Shown: positions 52,324 through 62,440, numbered from the stretch's first letter. The stretch is DNA of 64,000 bases from Clostridiaceae bacterium (GCA_902362365.1 CABIVQ010000005.1:1-64000); one strand, 5' to 3'. A program made the numbers and translations. Notes: a model not told the origin generated them from the sequence alone.

Positions 52324-53922
52324 ATGACAGAACAAAATTTAAGTTTGATTGATGAAGTTAAAAGAAGAAGAACCTTTGCAATCATTTCCCATCCCGATGC
52401 AGGAAAAACTACATTAACTGAAAAGTTTCTATTATATGGTGGTGCCATTCGTGAAGCAGGATCAGTTAAATCAAGAAAATCTCAAAAACATGCAGTATCT
52501 GACTGGATGGAAATTGAAAAACAAAGAGGTATCTCTGTTGCATCAAGTGTTCTTCAATTTGAATATAATAACTTTTGCATAAATATTCTTGACACTCCAG
52601 GGCATCAAGATTTCAGTGAGGACACTTATAGAACTCTTATGGCAGCAGACTGTGCAGTAATGGTTATTGATTCTGCTAAAGGTGTAGAGGATCAGACAAA
52701 GAAATTATTCCAAGTTTGTAAAATGAGAGGAATACCAATTTTCACTTTTATAAATAAAATGGACCGTCAAGGAAAGGATCCCTTTGAACTACTTGAAGAT
52801 ATTGAAAATGTGCTAGGAATTCGCTCTTGTCCAGTAAACTGGCCAATTGGTTCTGGTAAAGAGTTCAAAGGTGTGTTTAACCGTCATAAAAATCAAATTG
52901 AACTATTTGATGATGGTAACCATGGACAATCTATTGCTACATCTACAACTAGAGATATATCTGATGAAAAATTTAATACTTTATTAGGTGATGCTCTTCA
53001 TGAAAAACTACTAGAGGATATTGAACTTTTAGATATTGCTGGAGATAATTTTGATTTAGAGAGAGTATTAAATGGTGAATTGACACCTGTATTCTTTGGA
53101 AGTGCTCTTACTAACTTTGGTGTAGAACCATTTTTAGAAGCGTTCCTAGAAATAACACCACCGCCAAATCCTCGTAGCAGTAATTTAGGTGATATTGACC
53201 CTAATTCTAATAACTTCTCAGGATTTATATTTAAGATTCAAGCTAACATGGATAAAAATCATAGAGATAGAATTGCATTCCTTCGAATTTGCTCTGGTAA
53301 ATTTGAAAAAGGCATGACAGTAACTCATGTACAAAGAAATAAAAAGGTTAAACTTTCACAACCTCAACAGTTTGTAGCACAAGACCGTGTTATTATAGAT
53401 TCAGCTTATCCGGGTGATATTATAGGGATACATGATCCAGGTATATTTAATATTGGTGATACATTAAGTGAAAAGCAATCAAATTTACAATACACTGGTA
53501 TCCCACAATTTGCTCCTGAGCATTTTGCAAGAGTTTCTACAAAAAATGCTCTTAAGAGAAAGCAGTTCGTAAAGGGTATTACACAGTTATCAGAAGAAGG
53601 TGCTATACAGGTATTCAAACAGCCTAATTCTGGTATGGAAGAACTTATTATAGGTGTAGTTGGAATTCTTCAATTTGAAGTTTTAGAATATCGTCTAAAA
53701 CAAGAATATGGTGTTGAGATTCTAATGAATTCACTACCTTATCGCTATGTACGTTGGATTGAAAATGATCTTTCCAAATATGGTAGGCTTTCAATGCCAA
53801 TGGAGACATTATTAGTTGAAGATAAGAATGACAATTCAGTATTGTTATTCCAAAATGAATGGTCTATTAGACATTTTATTGAGAGAAACGAAGATTTAGT
53901 TTTAAGAGAAACTTCTTTATAA
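52324..53922 (+). CDS. prfC: Peptide chain release factor 3
   Basis: 532 residues, the usual length. This GTPase recycles RF1/RF2 from the ribosome after termination. The G domain has ISHPDAGKTTLTEK (P-loop) near residue 19, LDTPGHQDFSEDT near 86 and NKMDR near 142. Domains II/III follow (FIFKIQANMDKNHRDRIAF near 305). The start ATG has AAGGATG upstream. A housekeeping gene beside the second restriction island; its 3' end is convergent with hsdR. Confidence 0.96.
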   Translation: MTEQNLSLIDEVKRRRTFAIISHPDAGKTTLTEKFLLYGGAIREAGSVKSRKSQKHAVSDWMEIEKQRGISVASSVLQFEYNNFCINILDTPGHQDFSEDTYRTLMAADCAVMVIDSAKGVEDQTKKLFQVCKMRGIPIFTFINKMDRQGKDPFELLEDIENVLGIRSCPVNWPIGSGKEFKGVFNRHKNQIELFDDGNHGQSIATSTTRDISDEKFNTLLGDALHEKLLEDIELLDIAGDNFDLERVLNGELTPVFFGSALTNFGVEPFLEAFLEITPPPNPRSSNLGDIDPNSNNFSGFIFKIQANMDKNHRDRIAFLRICSGKFEKGMTVTHVQRNKKVKLSQPQQFVAQDRVIIDSAYPGDIIGIHDPGIFNIGDTLSEKQSNLQYTGIPQFAPEHFARVSTKNALKRKQFVKGITQLSEEGAIQVFKQPNSGMEELIIGVVGILQFEVLEYRLKQEYGVEILMNSLPYRYVRWIENDLSKYGRLSMPMETLLVEDKNDNSVLLFQNEWSIRHFIERNEDLVLRETSL

Positions 53923-53943
53923 AAATATATATAAGTTTTGTAA

Positions 53944-53981
53944 ATTAAAAGCTAGTCAATTTAGTTGGCTAGCTTTTAATT
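53944..53981. terminator. GCTAGTC-type bidirectional terminator
   Basis: AAATTAAAAGCTAG(T)C and G(G)CTAGCTTTTAATTT arms between prfC and hsdR. Related to hairpins at 26654, 57085 and 59252. Confidence 0.85.
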
Positions 53982-54005
53982 TATTTACATGTCGCTCAAG
54001 CAAAG

Positions 54006-57000
54006 CTACATTCCCGATACACATTGAAGTTTAACTTGCTCCATTACATCTTCTATAGCCTTTTCACTTTTATTTGGTGGGTAGTCATACTTTTTAAGTA
54101 ACTTCTTTATATGCATTCTCATCTTAGCTTGTGCCTGCTTTCTTTCATGCCATGCTGGACACATATTTTCTTTAACTGTCTTAGTTAAATCCTTCGCTAT
54201 CTTTATAAGTATATCATCTTCCATTGAAGCTATAACCTCTGGGTCTGCTGTCAGTACATCAAAGAAAGCTTTCTCTTCATATGTTAAATCTAATTCATCC
54301 CCTGATTCTATAGCTTTAAGTAATTCATGCTTAAATTCTACTAACGCTTCTAATACTTCAAATACATCTTTCTCATCATTACGATTATTGTATTTTTCTA
54401 TTATCTTTTGAAGTTTTTCGCTAAAAGCTCTACTTACAATTATATTTTTCTGTTTAACTTGCTCAACTTTGTCTTTCATAGCTCTCATTAGTATATTAGC
54501 TGCTATATTCTTTTGTGGTAAGGCTCTTAATTTGCTTATATTCTCATCATTTAGTAAGTCAAAAGTCTCCTTAGATCCTGCACTTGTTAAAACTATTACT
54601 TCATCTCCAATTATAGCCTCTTCTAACATTCTTGAGATTCTAGCGTTTACTTCTTTTAAATCTGGTGTACCTACTTTTGTAGTTTTCATAATAAAAGATC
54701 TTACTGCCATAAAGAATGCGATTTCATCCTTAGTTCTTTTTGATAATAAAGCAGTACATATTTTGTATACATCTTTTAGTTTTTTAGTTTGCTCCATAAA
54801 TAGATTTTTTCTTACTTCTATAAATTGTACAAACTCTGCACCATCTCTTATTAATGTATATCTTACTTTATCACCAAAGAATCCCTCGTAATCAAACTTA
54901 TGAAACTCATTTCTAAGTATTTCTAATATATCTAAAGCTATTATTTTAGCTTCTTCATTTTCTTGTATCTTATCTTGATCACGATTTGTGTAAGTTTTCA
55001 GTGCATCAAATAGTTCTTTTTTAAGACCTATATAATCAACTACTAATCCTCCACTTTTACCAGGATATACTCTATTTACACGAGCTATTGCTTGCATTAA
55101 GTTATGAGCTTTCATTGGTTTATCTATATACATAGTATCAAGAGAAGGCACATCAAAACCTGTAAGCCACATATCTACTACAATAACTATTTTAAACTCA
55201 CTATTTAAATCTCTAAATTCATCTTCACGCTCTTTTTGAGTTTTCTTAGTTCCTATTAGCTTTGCCATTTCCTCAGAATCTTGATTATTAGTAGTCATAA
55301 CCATCTTAACTTTATTTACCCAGTTAGGTCTTTGCTCAAGTAATTCTTGATACATCATATAAGCTGCTTTTCTAGAGTATGCAACTATCATCGCCTTACC
55401 TTCTACTAGATTTTCTCTATCTTCATAATGCTGTATTATATCTTTAACTACTTGCTTTATTCTATCTTCATCACAAATGATTTGCTCCATACGAGACATT
55501 TGCTTTTGACTTTGCTCTACAATATAATCTTCTACACCTTCGTTAACTTGCATATTGTAGTATTCATTATCTATTAAATTCATTTGATTGCTATCTAACT
55601 TTACCTTTGCAAGCCTTGATTCATAGTATATTTTAACAGTAGCTCCATCTTCTACTGCTTGTGTCATATCATACACATCTATTAAATCACCAAAAACTCC
55701 ATAAGTTGACTTATCAGTTGTTTCTATTGGAGTACCTGTAAAAGCTATATACGTTGCATTAGGTAGAGATTCTCTTAGATACTTTGCATACCCATACTTA
55801 ATCTCACCTGTATTTGTGTCTAATTTGCCATCTATATTATATTGAGTACGATGAGCTTCATCCACCATCACTACAATATTATCTCTCTCACTTAAAAGTC
55901 CTGTTTCTTCCACGAATTTTTGAATAGTAGAAAATATTACTCCACCAGTTTTTCTACCTTCTAAGATTGCTTTTACATCAGCTCTACTTTCACACTTTAT
56001 AGGTTCTTGTCTTAAAAATTCATGAGCTGAACCAAATGTTTCATATAACTGACCATCTAAATCATTTCTATCTGTAATTACAATTATAGTTGGATTGTTT
56101 AGTTTACTATGCTTAACTAAATTACCTGCTAAGAAAGTCATAGAAAAACTCTTTCCACTCCCTTGAGTATGCCAAACTACCCCTGCTCTACCGTCATTTT
56201 CTACTGCATGAACAACTGAGTTTATAGCTTTTTTCATACCATAATATTGATGATATTGTGCCATTATCTTACCTTTATTAGTAAATAGTATAAAGTTTTT
56301 TATAATATCTAATAATCTATTTTTATCGAACATACCATACAGTAATGTATCTAGATTTTTATAACTTATAGCAAATAAATCATTAATTTCTTCATCACCA
56401 TTTATTTTTTTCCATGCCATAAATCTATCTATTGGAGCAGTTATTGTACCAGCCTTTGTATTTACTCCATCACTTATTACTAAAAAGGCATTGTAATAAA
56501 ATAGTTTTGGTATATGGACTTCTTTGTAGTTCATCAGTTGCTTATAGGCATCTTCAATGTCTACTTCTTCACGTGAGGTACTTTTTAATTCTATACACAC
56601 TACTGGAATTCCATTTAGATAGACTATTACATCTGGTATTTTTTTGTTTCCATCTTCAACTATTTCTAGTTGATTTACTACTAAAAATTCATTATTTTCT
56701 ATGTTTTCGTAGTCTACTAGTTTTACTGTATAGTATTCTGTTTCTCCATTTATGAAGTCTGTTACTTCTACCCCTTCTGTAAGGTATTTGTGAAATAGTT
56801 TATTATTTGTAAATACGTCATTTGTTTCAAATGTGTTTATTTTTCTTATAGCTTCTTTAATTGAAGTTTGTGGTATACCTTTATTTATATTTATAAGGCA
56901 GTCCTCTAGTTTTTCTAGTAGTAGAACTTCTTTATTTTCTCTTTTTAAGTTACTTCCATGTATGTATTTGTAGTCTATTTCTTTTAGATATTCTATGACT

Positions 57001-57029
57001 ACATTTTCTAGACTTTCTTCTGTAAACAT
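54006..57029 (-). CDS. hsdR: Type I restriction endonuclease HsdR (system 2)
   Basis: 1007 residues, an EcoR124/DUF3387-type HsdR distinct from system 1. The nuclease core PDVIVYLNGIPVVCIELKS is near residue 130-148 (Asp, Glu-x-Lys). The motor has Walker A HTQGSGKSFSMTFLAG near 285, VVMVDEAHRTQYN near 380, AFTGTPIETTDK near 418 and the Arg-rich motif QAIARVNRVYPGK near 645. The long helical C-terminus binds the methyltransferase. GGGGGAAAAT precedes ATG. The cargo operon lies between it and its hsdM-hsdS genes, so it is expressed from its own promoter. Confidence 0.95.
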   Translation of the reverse strand: MFTEESLENVVIEYLKEIDYKYIHGSNLKRENKEVLLLEKLEDCLININKGIPQTSIKEAIRKINTFETNDVFTNNKLFHKYLTEGVEVTDFINGETEYYTVKLVDYENIENNEFLVVNQLEIVEDGNKKIPDVIVYLNGIPVVCIELKSTSREEVDIEDAYKQLMNYKEVHIPKLFYYNAFLVISDGVNTKAGTITAPIDRFMAWKKINGDEEINDLFAISYKNLDTLLYGMFDKNRLLDIIKNFILFTNKGKIMAQYHQYYGMKKAINSVVHAVENDGRAGVVWHTQGSGKSFSMTFLAGNLVKHSKLNNPTIIVITDRNDLDGQLYETFGSAHEFLRQEPIKCESRADVKAILEGRKTGGVIFSTIQKFVEETGLLSERDNIVVMVDEAHRTQYNIDGKLDTNTGEIKYGYAKYLRESLPNATYIAFTGTPIETTDKSTYGVFGDLIDVYDMTQAVEDGATVKIYYESRLAKVKLDSNQMNLIDNEYYNMQVNEGVEDYIVEQSQKQMSRMEQIICDEDRIKQVVKDIIQHYEDRENLVEGKAMIVAYSRKAAYMMYQELLEQRPNWVNKVKMVMTTNNQDSEEMAKLIGTKKTQKEREDEFRDLNSEFKIVIVVDMWLTGFDVPSLDTMYIDKPMKAHNLMQAIARVNRVYPGKSGGLVVDYIGLKKELFDALKTYTNRDQDKIQENEEAKIIALDILEILRNEFHKFDYEGFFGDKVRYTLIRDGAEFVQFIEVRKNLFMEQTKKLKDVYKICTALLSKRTKDEIAFFMAVRSFIMKTTKVGTPDLKEVNARISRMLEEAIIGDEVIVLTSAGSKETFDLLNDENISKLRALPQKNIAANILMRAMKDKVEQVKQKNIIVSRAFSEKLQKIIEKYNNRNDEKDVFEVLEALVEFKHELLKAIESGDELDLTYEEKAFFDVLTADPEVIASMEDDILIKIAKDLTKTVKENMCPAWHERKQAQAKMRMHIKKLLKKYDYPPNKSEKAIEDVMEQVKLQCVSGM

Positions 57030-57084
57030 TATTTTCCCCCTAGGTTATGTCTTTATATTATGATTATACTTAATTTTGATTAAA

Positions 57085-57115
57085 AATAAAAGCTAGTCGA
57101 TTGACTAGCCCTTAC
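57085..57115 (-). terminator. GCTAGTC-type terminator after the dGTPase gene
   Basis: AGCTAGTC/GACTAGCC hairpin, A-run before it. It separates the cargo from hsdR. Confidence 0.7.
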
Positions 57116-57140
57116 CATTATTTTGAATTTATATAATTAA

Positions 57141-58613
57141 CTAAATCCCTATTGGAATACAATTATATAATCTCTTATGCTCTTCTAATGCATATTTGTC
57201 AGTCATCCCTGATATGTAATCACATATTATCATCAATAAAATTGAATTATAAATATTACAGTTTTCACTACTAATATCATAATGTATTTCAGAAATTATA
57301 TCTCTAATATCACCAATTTTATTCTTATCTTCCATTCCATCAATTAAGTCTTTTGATATATTTAATTCAGATTTATTATTTAAAAGACTTTCATATAATT
57401 TTTTTATTGTCTTGTCAGGTAATTGTTGTGGATTGAACACATATGCTTCAAATAATTTCCTTATAACATATTGGCCTGCACCATCCATTCTTTGAGCTTC
57501 AAATGAATTAAGAATTCTCCTCTTAAGAAATTTTTGAAATTTTTCATCTTCGTTCTTAACTTTTTCAGAAAAACTTACTAATTCCTTAATATTTCTTTCT
57601 GAGAATATGTTAGGCTTTTTATTATAAAAATCATTTGAAGAATTAATATCATATTCATTTTTTAATATTTCTAAATTTTCGTTAGTTTTATTTATTATAT
57701 CATTTGTTAGAAAATTCACTATAAGTTTAGAAAATAAAGCAATACTAGCATATTTGTTATCTTTATTATTTTCTATATCTTTTAATATTGCTAGATCCTC
57801 TTCTTTAAATATACAGTCTTCTTCTCTCACAAACCTTGCTTTTATTTCATCTAACAAATCTTGTACGTCTAAAATTTTATATTCTATTGCATCTTCTATA
57901 TCGTGATGTCTTTGAGCTATCTCATCAGCAATTCCTACAATTAATGCCTCTATACTCCAACTATTACTTTCATCTAGTTGCATATTTATGTCATTATAAA
58001 ATTCCAAACTATAATTATAGTTGCTACTACATTCACCCTTAAACTTATTATGCTTCAAACTACAGATAACTTTACCACTATCTTTTTTACATTTTTTATA
58101 TTTAAGTGAACTATGATTTAATATACCCCATAATACATCTTTTGTTAAATTTAGAGATCTTTCCTCTAATTGGGTAGCAACTCTAACACCTTGCCAATTA
58201 TGTTTAAAGCCCTTCATATCCTCTCTTAAGTTTGTATTAAAGTCAGATATTATATAACATCCATTCATAATATGATTTAATGTTCTTTCCCCAACATGTC
58301 CAAATGGTGTATGACCTAAATCATGTCCTAATGCTATTGCTTCTGTTAAATCTTCATCTAATCCTAATGCTTTTGATATTGTTCTAGCTATCTGAGATAC
58401 TTCTAACGAATGTGTCAGTCTTGTTCTTAGATGATCATCTTTTACTGTTAGAAATACCTGTGTCTTTCCACTTAGTCTTCTGAACGCTCTAGAGTATAGT
58501 ATCCTATCTCTATCTCTTTGATAAGCACTTCTTATTGGATGTTCTTCCTCATATTTAATTCGTTTAGAGTTATTAAAATCTGCTTTAAAAACTGTTATAT
58601 CTCTATTCTCCAT
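57141..58613 (-). CDS. dgt: dGTPase (HD triphosphohydrolase)
   Basis: 490 residues. It cleaves dGTP to deoxyguanosine and triphosphate. The HD metal site is set out as in the family: RTRLTHSLEVSQIARTIS near residue 60, IALGHDLGHTPFGH near 93-106, a further pair in HRRHDIEDAI-type AQRHHDIEDAIEYK near 235, and the C-terminal SGMTDKYALEEH near 470. ATG follows GGAGGGGAG. It follows the 151-residue gene by 49 bases, and the two form the cargo inside the type I locus. Cellular dGTPases are known to defend against phage by draining dGTP; that role is inferred here from position. Confidence 0.93.
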   Translation of the reverse strand: MENRDITVFKADFNNSKRIKYEEEHPIRSAYQRDRDRILYSRAFRRLSGKTQVFLTVKDDHLRTRLTHSLEVSQIARTISKALGLDEDLTEAIALGHDLGHTPFGHVGERTLNHIMNGCYIISDFNTNLREDMKGFKHNWQGVRVATQLEERSLNLTKDVLWGILNHSSLKYKKCKKDSGKVICSLKHNKFKGECSSNYNYSLEFYNDINMQLDESNSWSIEALIVGIADEIAQRHHDIEDAIEYKILDVQDLLDEIKARFVREEDCIFKEEDLAILKDIENNKDNKYASIALFSKLIVNFLTNDIINKTNENLEILKNEYDINSSNDFYNKKPNIFSERNIKELVSFSEKVKNEDEKFQKFLKRRILNSFEAQRMDGAGQYVIRKLFEAYVFNPQQLPDKTIKKLYESLLNNKSELNISKDLIDGMEDKNKIGDIRDIISEIHYDISSENCNIYNSILLMIICDYISGMTDKYALEEHKRLYNCIPIGI

Positions 58614-58662
58614 GATTTTCTCCCCTCCATGATTTATATATATAAATTCAGTACAGTAAATT

Positions 58663-59118
58663 TTATAATGTATAATTATTTACATACTGACTTATGTCAA
58701 TTCTATCTTCACCTAAACGAACTCTACCATCATAGCAAACTCTACCATAGAAATGAGGGTAAATTGCATAATCAACTTCTCCATCTTTCTTTTTCTTTGA
58801 GTTTAATGAAAAATGATTTTTTAGCTCTTCTTTTGTAAATACTATTGCCTTATCAACATCTTCACTACTTACAAATACAATATAATCAAAGTCAGGATTA
58901 TCTATATCTTGACTAGATATAGTCTGCCAAAGATATGTATTTTCATCATTTTCTTCTTTGTAATTTTTACTTGTTCTTATTTTTACTTTTTTTATTCCTT
59001 CTGTTGTTGTAAGTGTTATGTTGTTTGCTTTAGTTGATACGTTTTCTATTTTTTCCATGTTGTTTTCTATAAATTTTGATAGTATTGCCATTGTTATGTT
59101 TTTTCTATTTAATTTCAT
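58663..59118 (-). CDS. Unrecognised 151-residue protein of the type I cargo
   Basis: 151 residues from ATG at 59118, with GGGGAGAAT upstream; the frame upstream is the hsdR relic, not part of this gene. The N-terminus is a helix (KNITMAILSKFIENNMEK), followed by a beta-rich middle (NNITLTTTEGIKKVKIRTSK, then TYLWQTISSQDI and DYIVFVSSEDVDKAIVF). The C-terminus ends VRLGEDRIDISQYVNNY. The order strand-Lys-Thr/Ser (KVKIRTSK), then Trp-Gln and FDYIVFV, hints at a PD-(D/E)xK-like fold of the DUF4365 sort, but the acidic residues are not sure. Next to dGTPase, co-transcribed. Confidence 0.62.
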   Translation of the reverse strand: MKLNRKNITMAILSKFIENNMEKIENVSTKANNITLTTTEGIKKVKIRTSKNYKEENDENTYLWQTISSQDIDNPDFDYIVFVSSEDVDKAIVFTKEELKNHFSLNSKKKKDGEVDYAIYPHFYGRVCYDGRVRLGEDRIDISQYVNNYTL

Positions 59119-59250
59119 ATATTCTCCCCGTGATTTTAATATTTCCTTATTTATATTTATAAGGTTTTCTTCTAGTCTATCTAGTAGAAGAAAGCCTTTG
59201 TTGTCTCTTTTTAATTCTCTTCCATGTATAATTATATATAAATTAGACAA
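59119..59250 (-). pseudogene. Relic of the 5' end of hsdR
   Basis: It reads YIIIHGRELKRDNKGFLLL then LEENLININKEI, aligning with HsdR system 2 residues ~20-50 (YKYIHGSNLKRENKEVLLL and LEDCLININKGI). It then runs directly into the 151-residue gene. The first 19 codons and the promoter are gone. It marks one edge of the inserted cargo. Confidence 0.88.
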
Positions 59251-59251
59251 A

Positions 59252-59291
59252 AAATAAAAGCTAGTCTATTTAACTAACTTTTATTTTTATT
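59252..59291 (-). terminator. GCTAGTC-type terminator after DUF262 gene
   Basis: AAAATAAAAGCTAGT with imperfect arm ACTAACTTTTATTTTTATT, ten bases past the stop at 59301. AAAATAAAAGCTAGTC is shared with 57085. Confidence 0.65.
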
Positions 59292-59300
59292 AAGGTATAA

Positions 59301-61130
59301 TTATCTACATATTTCATCTAATCTTTCTATACTCCAAATTTCCTTACATAAATCTTTGTATAAATTATTTCTCTCTAAAAGTTCCTTTTTATTAAACTCA
59401 TCATAATACTTAAAGTTAAAATTTTTCTCATTTATAAATCTTAAAAATAGAGGATTATTTTTATAACAATTAGGATTTAATGTTCTCGCTAGTAAGTTTT
59501 CACTGTCATACTTCTTAACTTTATCTTCATACTTCATATCTTTTAAGCTTCTATTTTTATCCTTAGGAAGTATTAGTAAACCGCCAAATTTATTTCTAAA
59601 GTGCTTAAACTCTTCTTCTGTTTCAAACTCATTTTGATGATTTCCTTGATTATAGTTATTAGACCATATATGCTCTATATCATAACTATTTTTTTGAGAT
59701 CGATTTACATAATTATCAAAACTAGAATTAATACCACTATTACTTTCTAAGTAATATGTCATTCTAGAAATAATATGTAACATATATCTAGCTGTAAATT
59801 GATTTAGATAAAAATTATCTATAGCCTCTAATGTTTGCTCCATATTATCAATCTTACTTTTTAAAATATCCTTTAACTCATCTAAGCTTTTTCTTCTTAC
59901 ATCTTTAGTGATATTAAACATAGTATATCTAACAGAAGAATAATTAACTGTTTTAAAATTGAATACCCTTCTAGATATATATTGATCTATAAAGCATGAT
60001 ATCAACTTTATTTTTTTATCTATAATTTCCTGACTATCATCTAGGCATATAGATGCTAATATTATTTGATATTGTAAATTAAAATCCCTATCTGCATTAT
60101 AAAAAACATACTCAAAATCTGCATTAAATTCACTAGAGTATACTTTTAGTCTCTTATATATATTTGAAAATAACTTAAACTCTTTTAATATAAAGTTTTC
60201 AAAAGATGAACTATTGGTAAGCCCTATACTTTCCCTATTTTCTCTTATCCACTTATGAAATGACTGACCTATTATTTCATAATCCTTATCTTCTGCACCT
60301 TTTTTTCCTTCTCTTATAGAGTCTGCATATTGACTTCTTATCCAGTGCTTTATAAAATCAGCTTCTCCATCTTTTTCTATTTCTTTAAGCTCAAGTATAG
60401 TCTCTTGCCATAATTTATTAGCAATGTTTCTAGTTTCATCATCACTTATTTCTGATAGTAAGTATCCTTTTAACATCTCTGACGGTGTTAATCTAAGACC
60501 TCTATCATTCATAGTGACAAATACAGTATGTGCATCTTGCTCTGTTGTAGTTGTTATCTTTATTAAAGTTACTTTGTATATTAACCATTCTATAAATAAC
60601 GGCAATATATCACTTTTTAATTCTTGAGGAAATATTTTTTCAATATCCTTATATCTATTATATAAATTTATTACACTTTCATTTTTTTCATTCTCTATAT
60701 CATAAGTTTCATTTTCATATAAACCTTCTAAACAAGCTTTTCTCTCTTTTACATCTATACAAAAAGTCTTTTTTCCAAACTTTTTAGTAAATATCAAATT
60801 TTCAATATTAATTTGATTTGTATTTATATTTTTTTGAAGGTTGTTTAAATACATTAATAATAATGTAAGTGATGATAATCTTTGCTGACCATCAATTATT
60901 TCATTTTTATCAGTTAATATTATAGGACCTAAGAAATATCCTCCATAATTTTCTACATCATCTTGTGTATCTCCATCTTTATAATAATTCATAAATTCAT
61001 TTACTAGATCATATACAAGTTCTTGTATTTGTTTTGTTCCCCAGTTATACTCTCTTTGATAGTATTGAACACTGTATCTATCATTAAATAAATCGTTTAT
61101 CTCTATTGGATTACCTGTTATTCTATTCAT
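59301..61130 (-). CDS. DUF262-DUF1524 nuclease, GmrSD-like
   Basis: 609 residues. The DUF262 (ParB-like NTPase) part starts SVQYYQREYNWGTKQIQELV near residue 18 and has IIDGQQRLSSLTLLL near 78-92. A long helical middle follows. The C-terminal DUF1524 HNH part has SYDIEHIWSNNYNQ near 485 and FGGLLILPKDKNRS near 515. Single-chain proteins of this make cut modified or otherwise foreign DNA (GmrSD, type IV restriction). Placed in the type I operon, 104 bases after hsdS. Confidence 0.9.
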   Translation of the reverse strand: MNRITGNPIEINDLFNDRYSVQYYQREYNWGTKQIQELVYDLVNEFMNYYKDGDTQDDVENYGGYFLGPIILTDKNEIIDGQQRLSSLTLLLMYLNNLQKNINTNQINIENLIFTKKFGKKTFCIDVKERKACLEGLYENETYDIENEKNESVINLYNRYKDIEKIFPQELKSDILPLFIEWLIYKVTLIKITTTTEQDAHTVFVTMNDRGLRLTPSEMLKGYLLSEISDDETRNIANKLWQETILELKEIEKDGEADFIKHWIRSQYADSIREGKKGAEDKDYEIIGQSFHKWIRENRESIGLTNSSSFENFILKEFKLFSNIYKRLKVYSSEFNADFEYVFYNADRDFNLQYQIILASICLDDSQEIIDKKIKLISCFIDQYISRRVFNFKTVNYSSVRYTMFNITKDVRRKSLDELKDILKSKIDNMEQTLEAIDNFYLNQFTARYMLHIISRMTYYLESNSGINSSFDNYVNRSQKNSYDIEHIWSNNYNQGNHQNEFETEEEFKHFRNKFGGLLILPKDKNRSLKDMKYEDKVKKYDSENLLARTLNPNCYKNNPLFLRFINEKNFNFKYYDEFNKKELLERNNLYKDLCKEIWSIERLDEICR

Positions 61131-61234
61131 TATACCCCCTCATTATACTTATTTTACTTTATATTTAATATTTACATATGATTATTTAAACTTGTAATAT
61201 ATTATACATAATATAAAATTACTTAATAATAAAT

Positions 61235-62440
61235 TTATTTTACTCTTATCTCACCACTCATAAGCTTTGTAAGTACGGTATCTCTAATTTCTCTTAACAC
61301 TTTATTTTCATCTTCATTTTTAATTCTATATTCATATTTGGATTTTATCATACTATTAAACTTCTCAAGTATATCATCACTCGGTATTACACATCTAATA
61401 GAATTCAAATTCTTTTGATTTATTTTTGGTTGAACTGCACCTGTTACTATATGAGAAACTTTAGTATTCTTTAACAACAAATATAAATATTCATTACTAA
61501 AATTATTTTTCCCTCTTAGTACATGTGCATGATTATTTACCCAAAATTTACCGTATACATATTGAAGTATTGGATAACCTTCACTATCAATAACAGTTCC
61601 ATCTTCTCCCATTAATATATATACTCCATCAAATATATAATCATCTACATAATCCATCAATGATGCTGCTCCATAATAAGGATATATATTTTCTCTTTTC
61701 TCTCTTTCCATTTTAGATAATGGTATCCTTTTTGAATCATGTATTTCACTTATATCAGAAAAATATCCAACTTCCCACTCCTTAGGAATCATCCCAAGTT
61801 CACTTTCAACCATCTCTCCACCACTAGACTTGTAAGGCATACCCTCTTCATTAGGAAACTCAAAATCAACAAACCATCTCTTAAAAAGAGCCTGTGCCAT
61901 CTCCTCTAAAGTCTTGTTCATCTCATTATTTAACTCAATCTTATCATCTAAAGAAGATAAAATATTAGCTATCTTTTCTTGTTCTTCTATTGATGGTAAT
62001 AATATATCTACATTTTCTAATACATCCTTTTGAACTCTCTGTCTACCAGATGAACCTGTCATAGACTTGATTGCTACATTTCTAAATTCAGGAGATATAG
62101 ATAAATAATATATAAAGTCATTTATTGTTTTTCCTGCTTTTTCTCTCATTACAATAAATTCAGTTGAACCAAATCCAACTTCATTATCTTCTAATATATC
62201 AACTCTTGCAGTTTTTCCATTTTCCAAACATGGCGTTATTCTTGCTAGTAGAGTATCTCCATTTCTAAACTTAGTTCCGCTAGTAAATTCAGTCTCTTCG
62301 TATCCACTTATCTTTCTTTTAAAAGTATCTAATTTATCCATAGCTACTTTTTTGGATAAGGTTCCCTTTTTTATACTCTCTTTTGGATTAAACTCTATAA
62401 CATCTTTTAAAGTATATTCCTGCCACTCATTACAACTCAT
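61235..62440 (-). CDS. hsdS: Type I restriction specificity subunit HsdS (system 2)
   Basis: 401 residues from ATG at 62440, with GGAGG eight bases upstream, overlapping the hsdM stop by 11 bases. The first target domain (WQEYTLKDVIEFNPKES) and the conserved spacer IEEQEKIANILSSLDDKIEL near 160-179, then ALFKRWFVDFEFPNEEGMPYKSSGG-type linker (RWFVDFEFPNEEG) near 200, then the second domain (IPKEWEVGYFSDISEI). End LTKLMSGEIRV is a standard HsdS tail. Reads the bipartite target for system 2. Confidence 0.94.
   Translation of the reverse strand: MSCNEWQEYTLKDVIEFNPKESIKKGTLSKKVAMDKLDTFKRKISGYEETEFTSGTKFRNGDTLLARITPCLENGKTARVDILEDNEVGFGSTEFIVMREKAGKTINDFIYYLSISPEFRNVAIKSMTGSSGRQRVQKDVLENVDILLPSIEEQEKIANILSSLDDKIELNNEMNKTLEEMAQALFKRWFVDFEFPNEEGMPYKSSGGEMVESELGMIPKEWEVGYFSDISEIHDSKRIPLSKMEREKRENIYPYYGAASLMDYVDDYIFDGVYILMGEDGTVIDSEGYPILQYVYGKFWVNNHAHVLRGKNNFSNEYLYLLLKNTKVSHIVTGAVQPKINQKNLNSIRCVIPSDDILEKFNSMIKSKYEYRIKNEDENKVLREIRDTVLTKLMSGEIRVK

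Noticed and set aside
57141-58613. Treating the dGTPase as an ordinary housekeeping gene
   Set aside because: Not excluded, but its place between the hsdR relic and hsdR, co-transcribed with an unknown gene, fits acquired cargo better.
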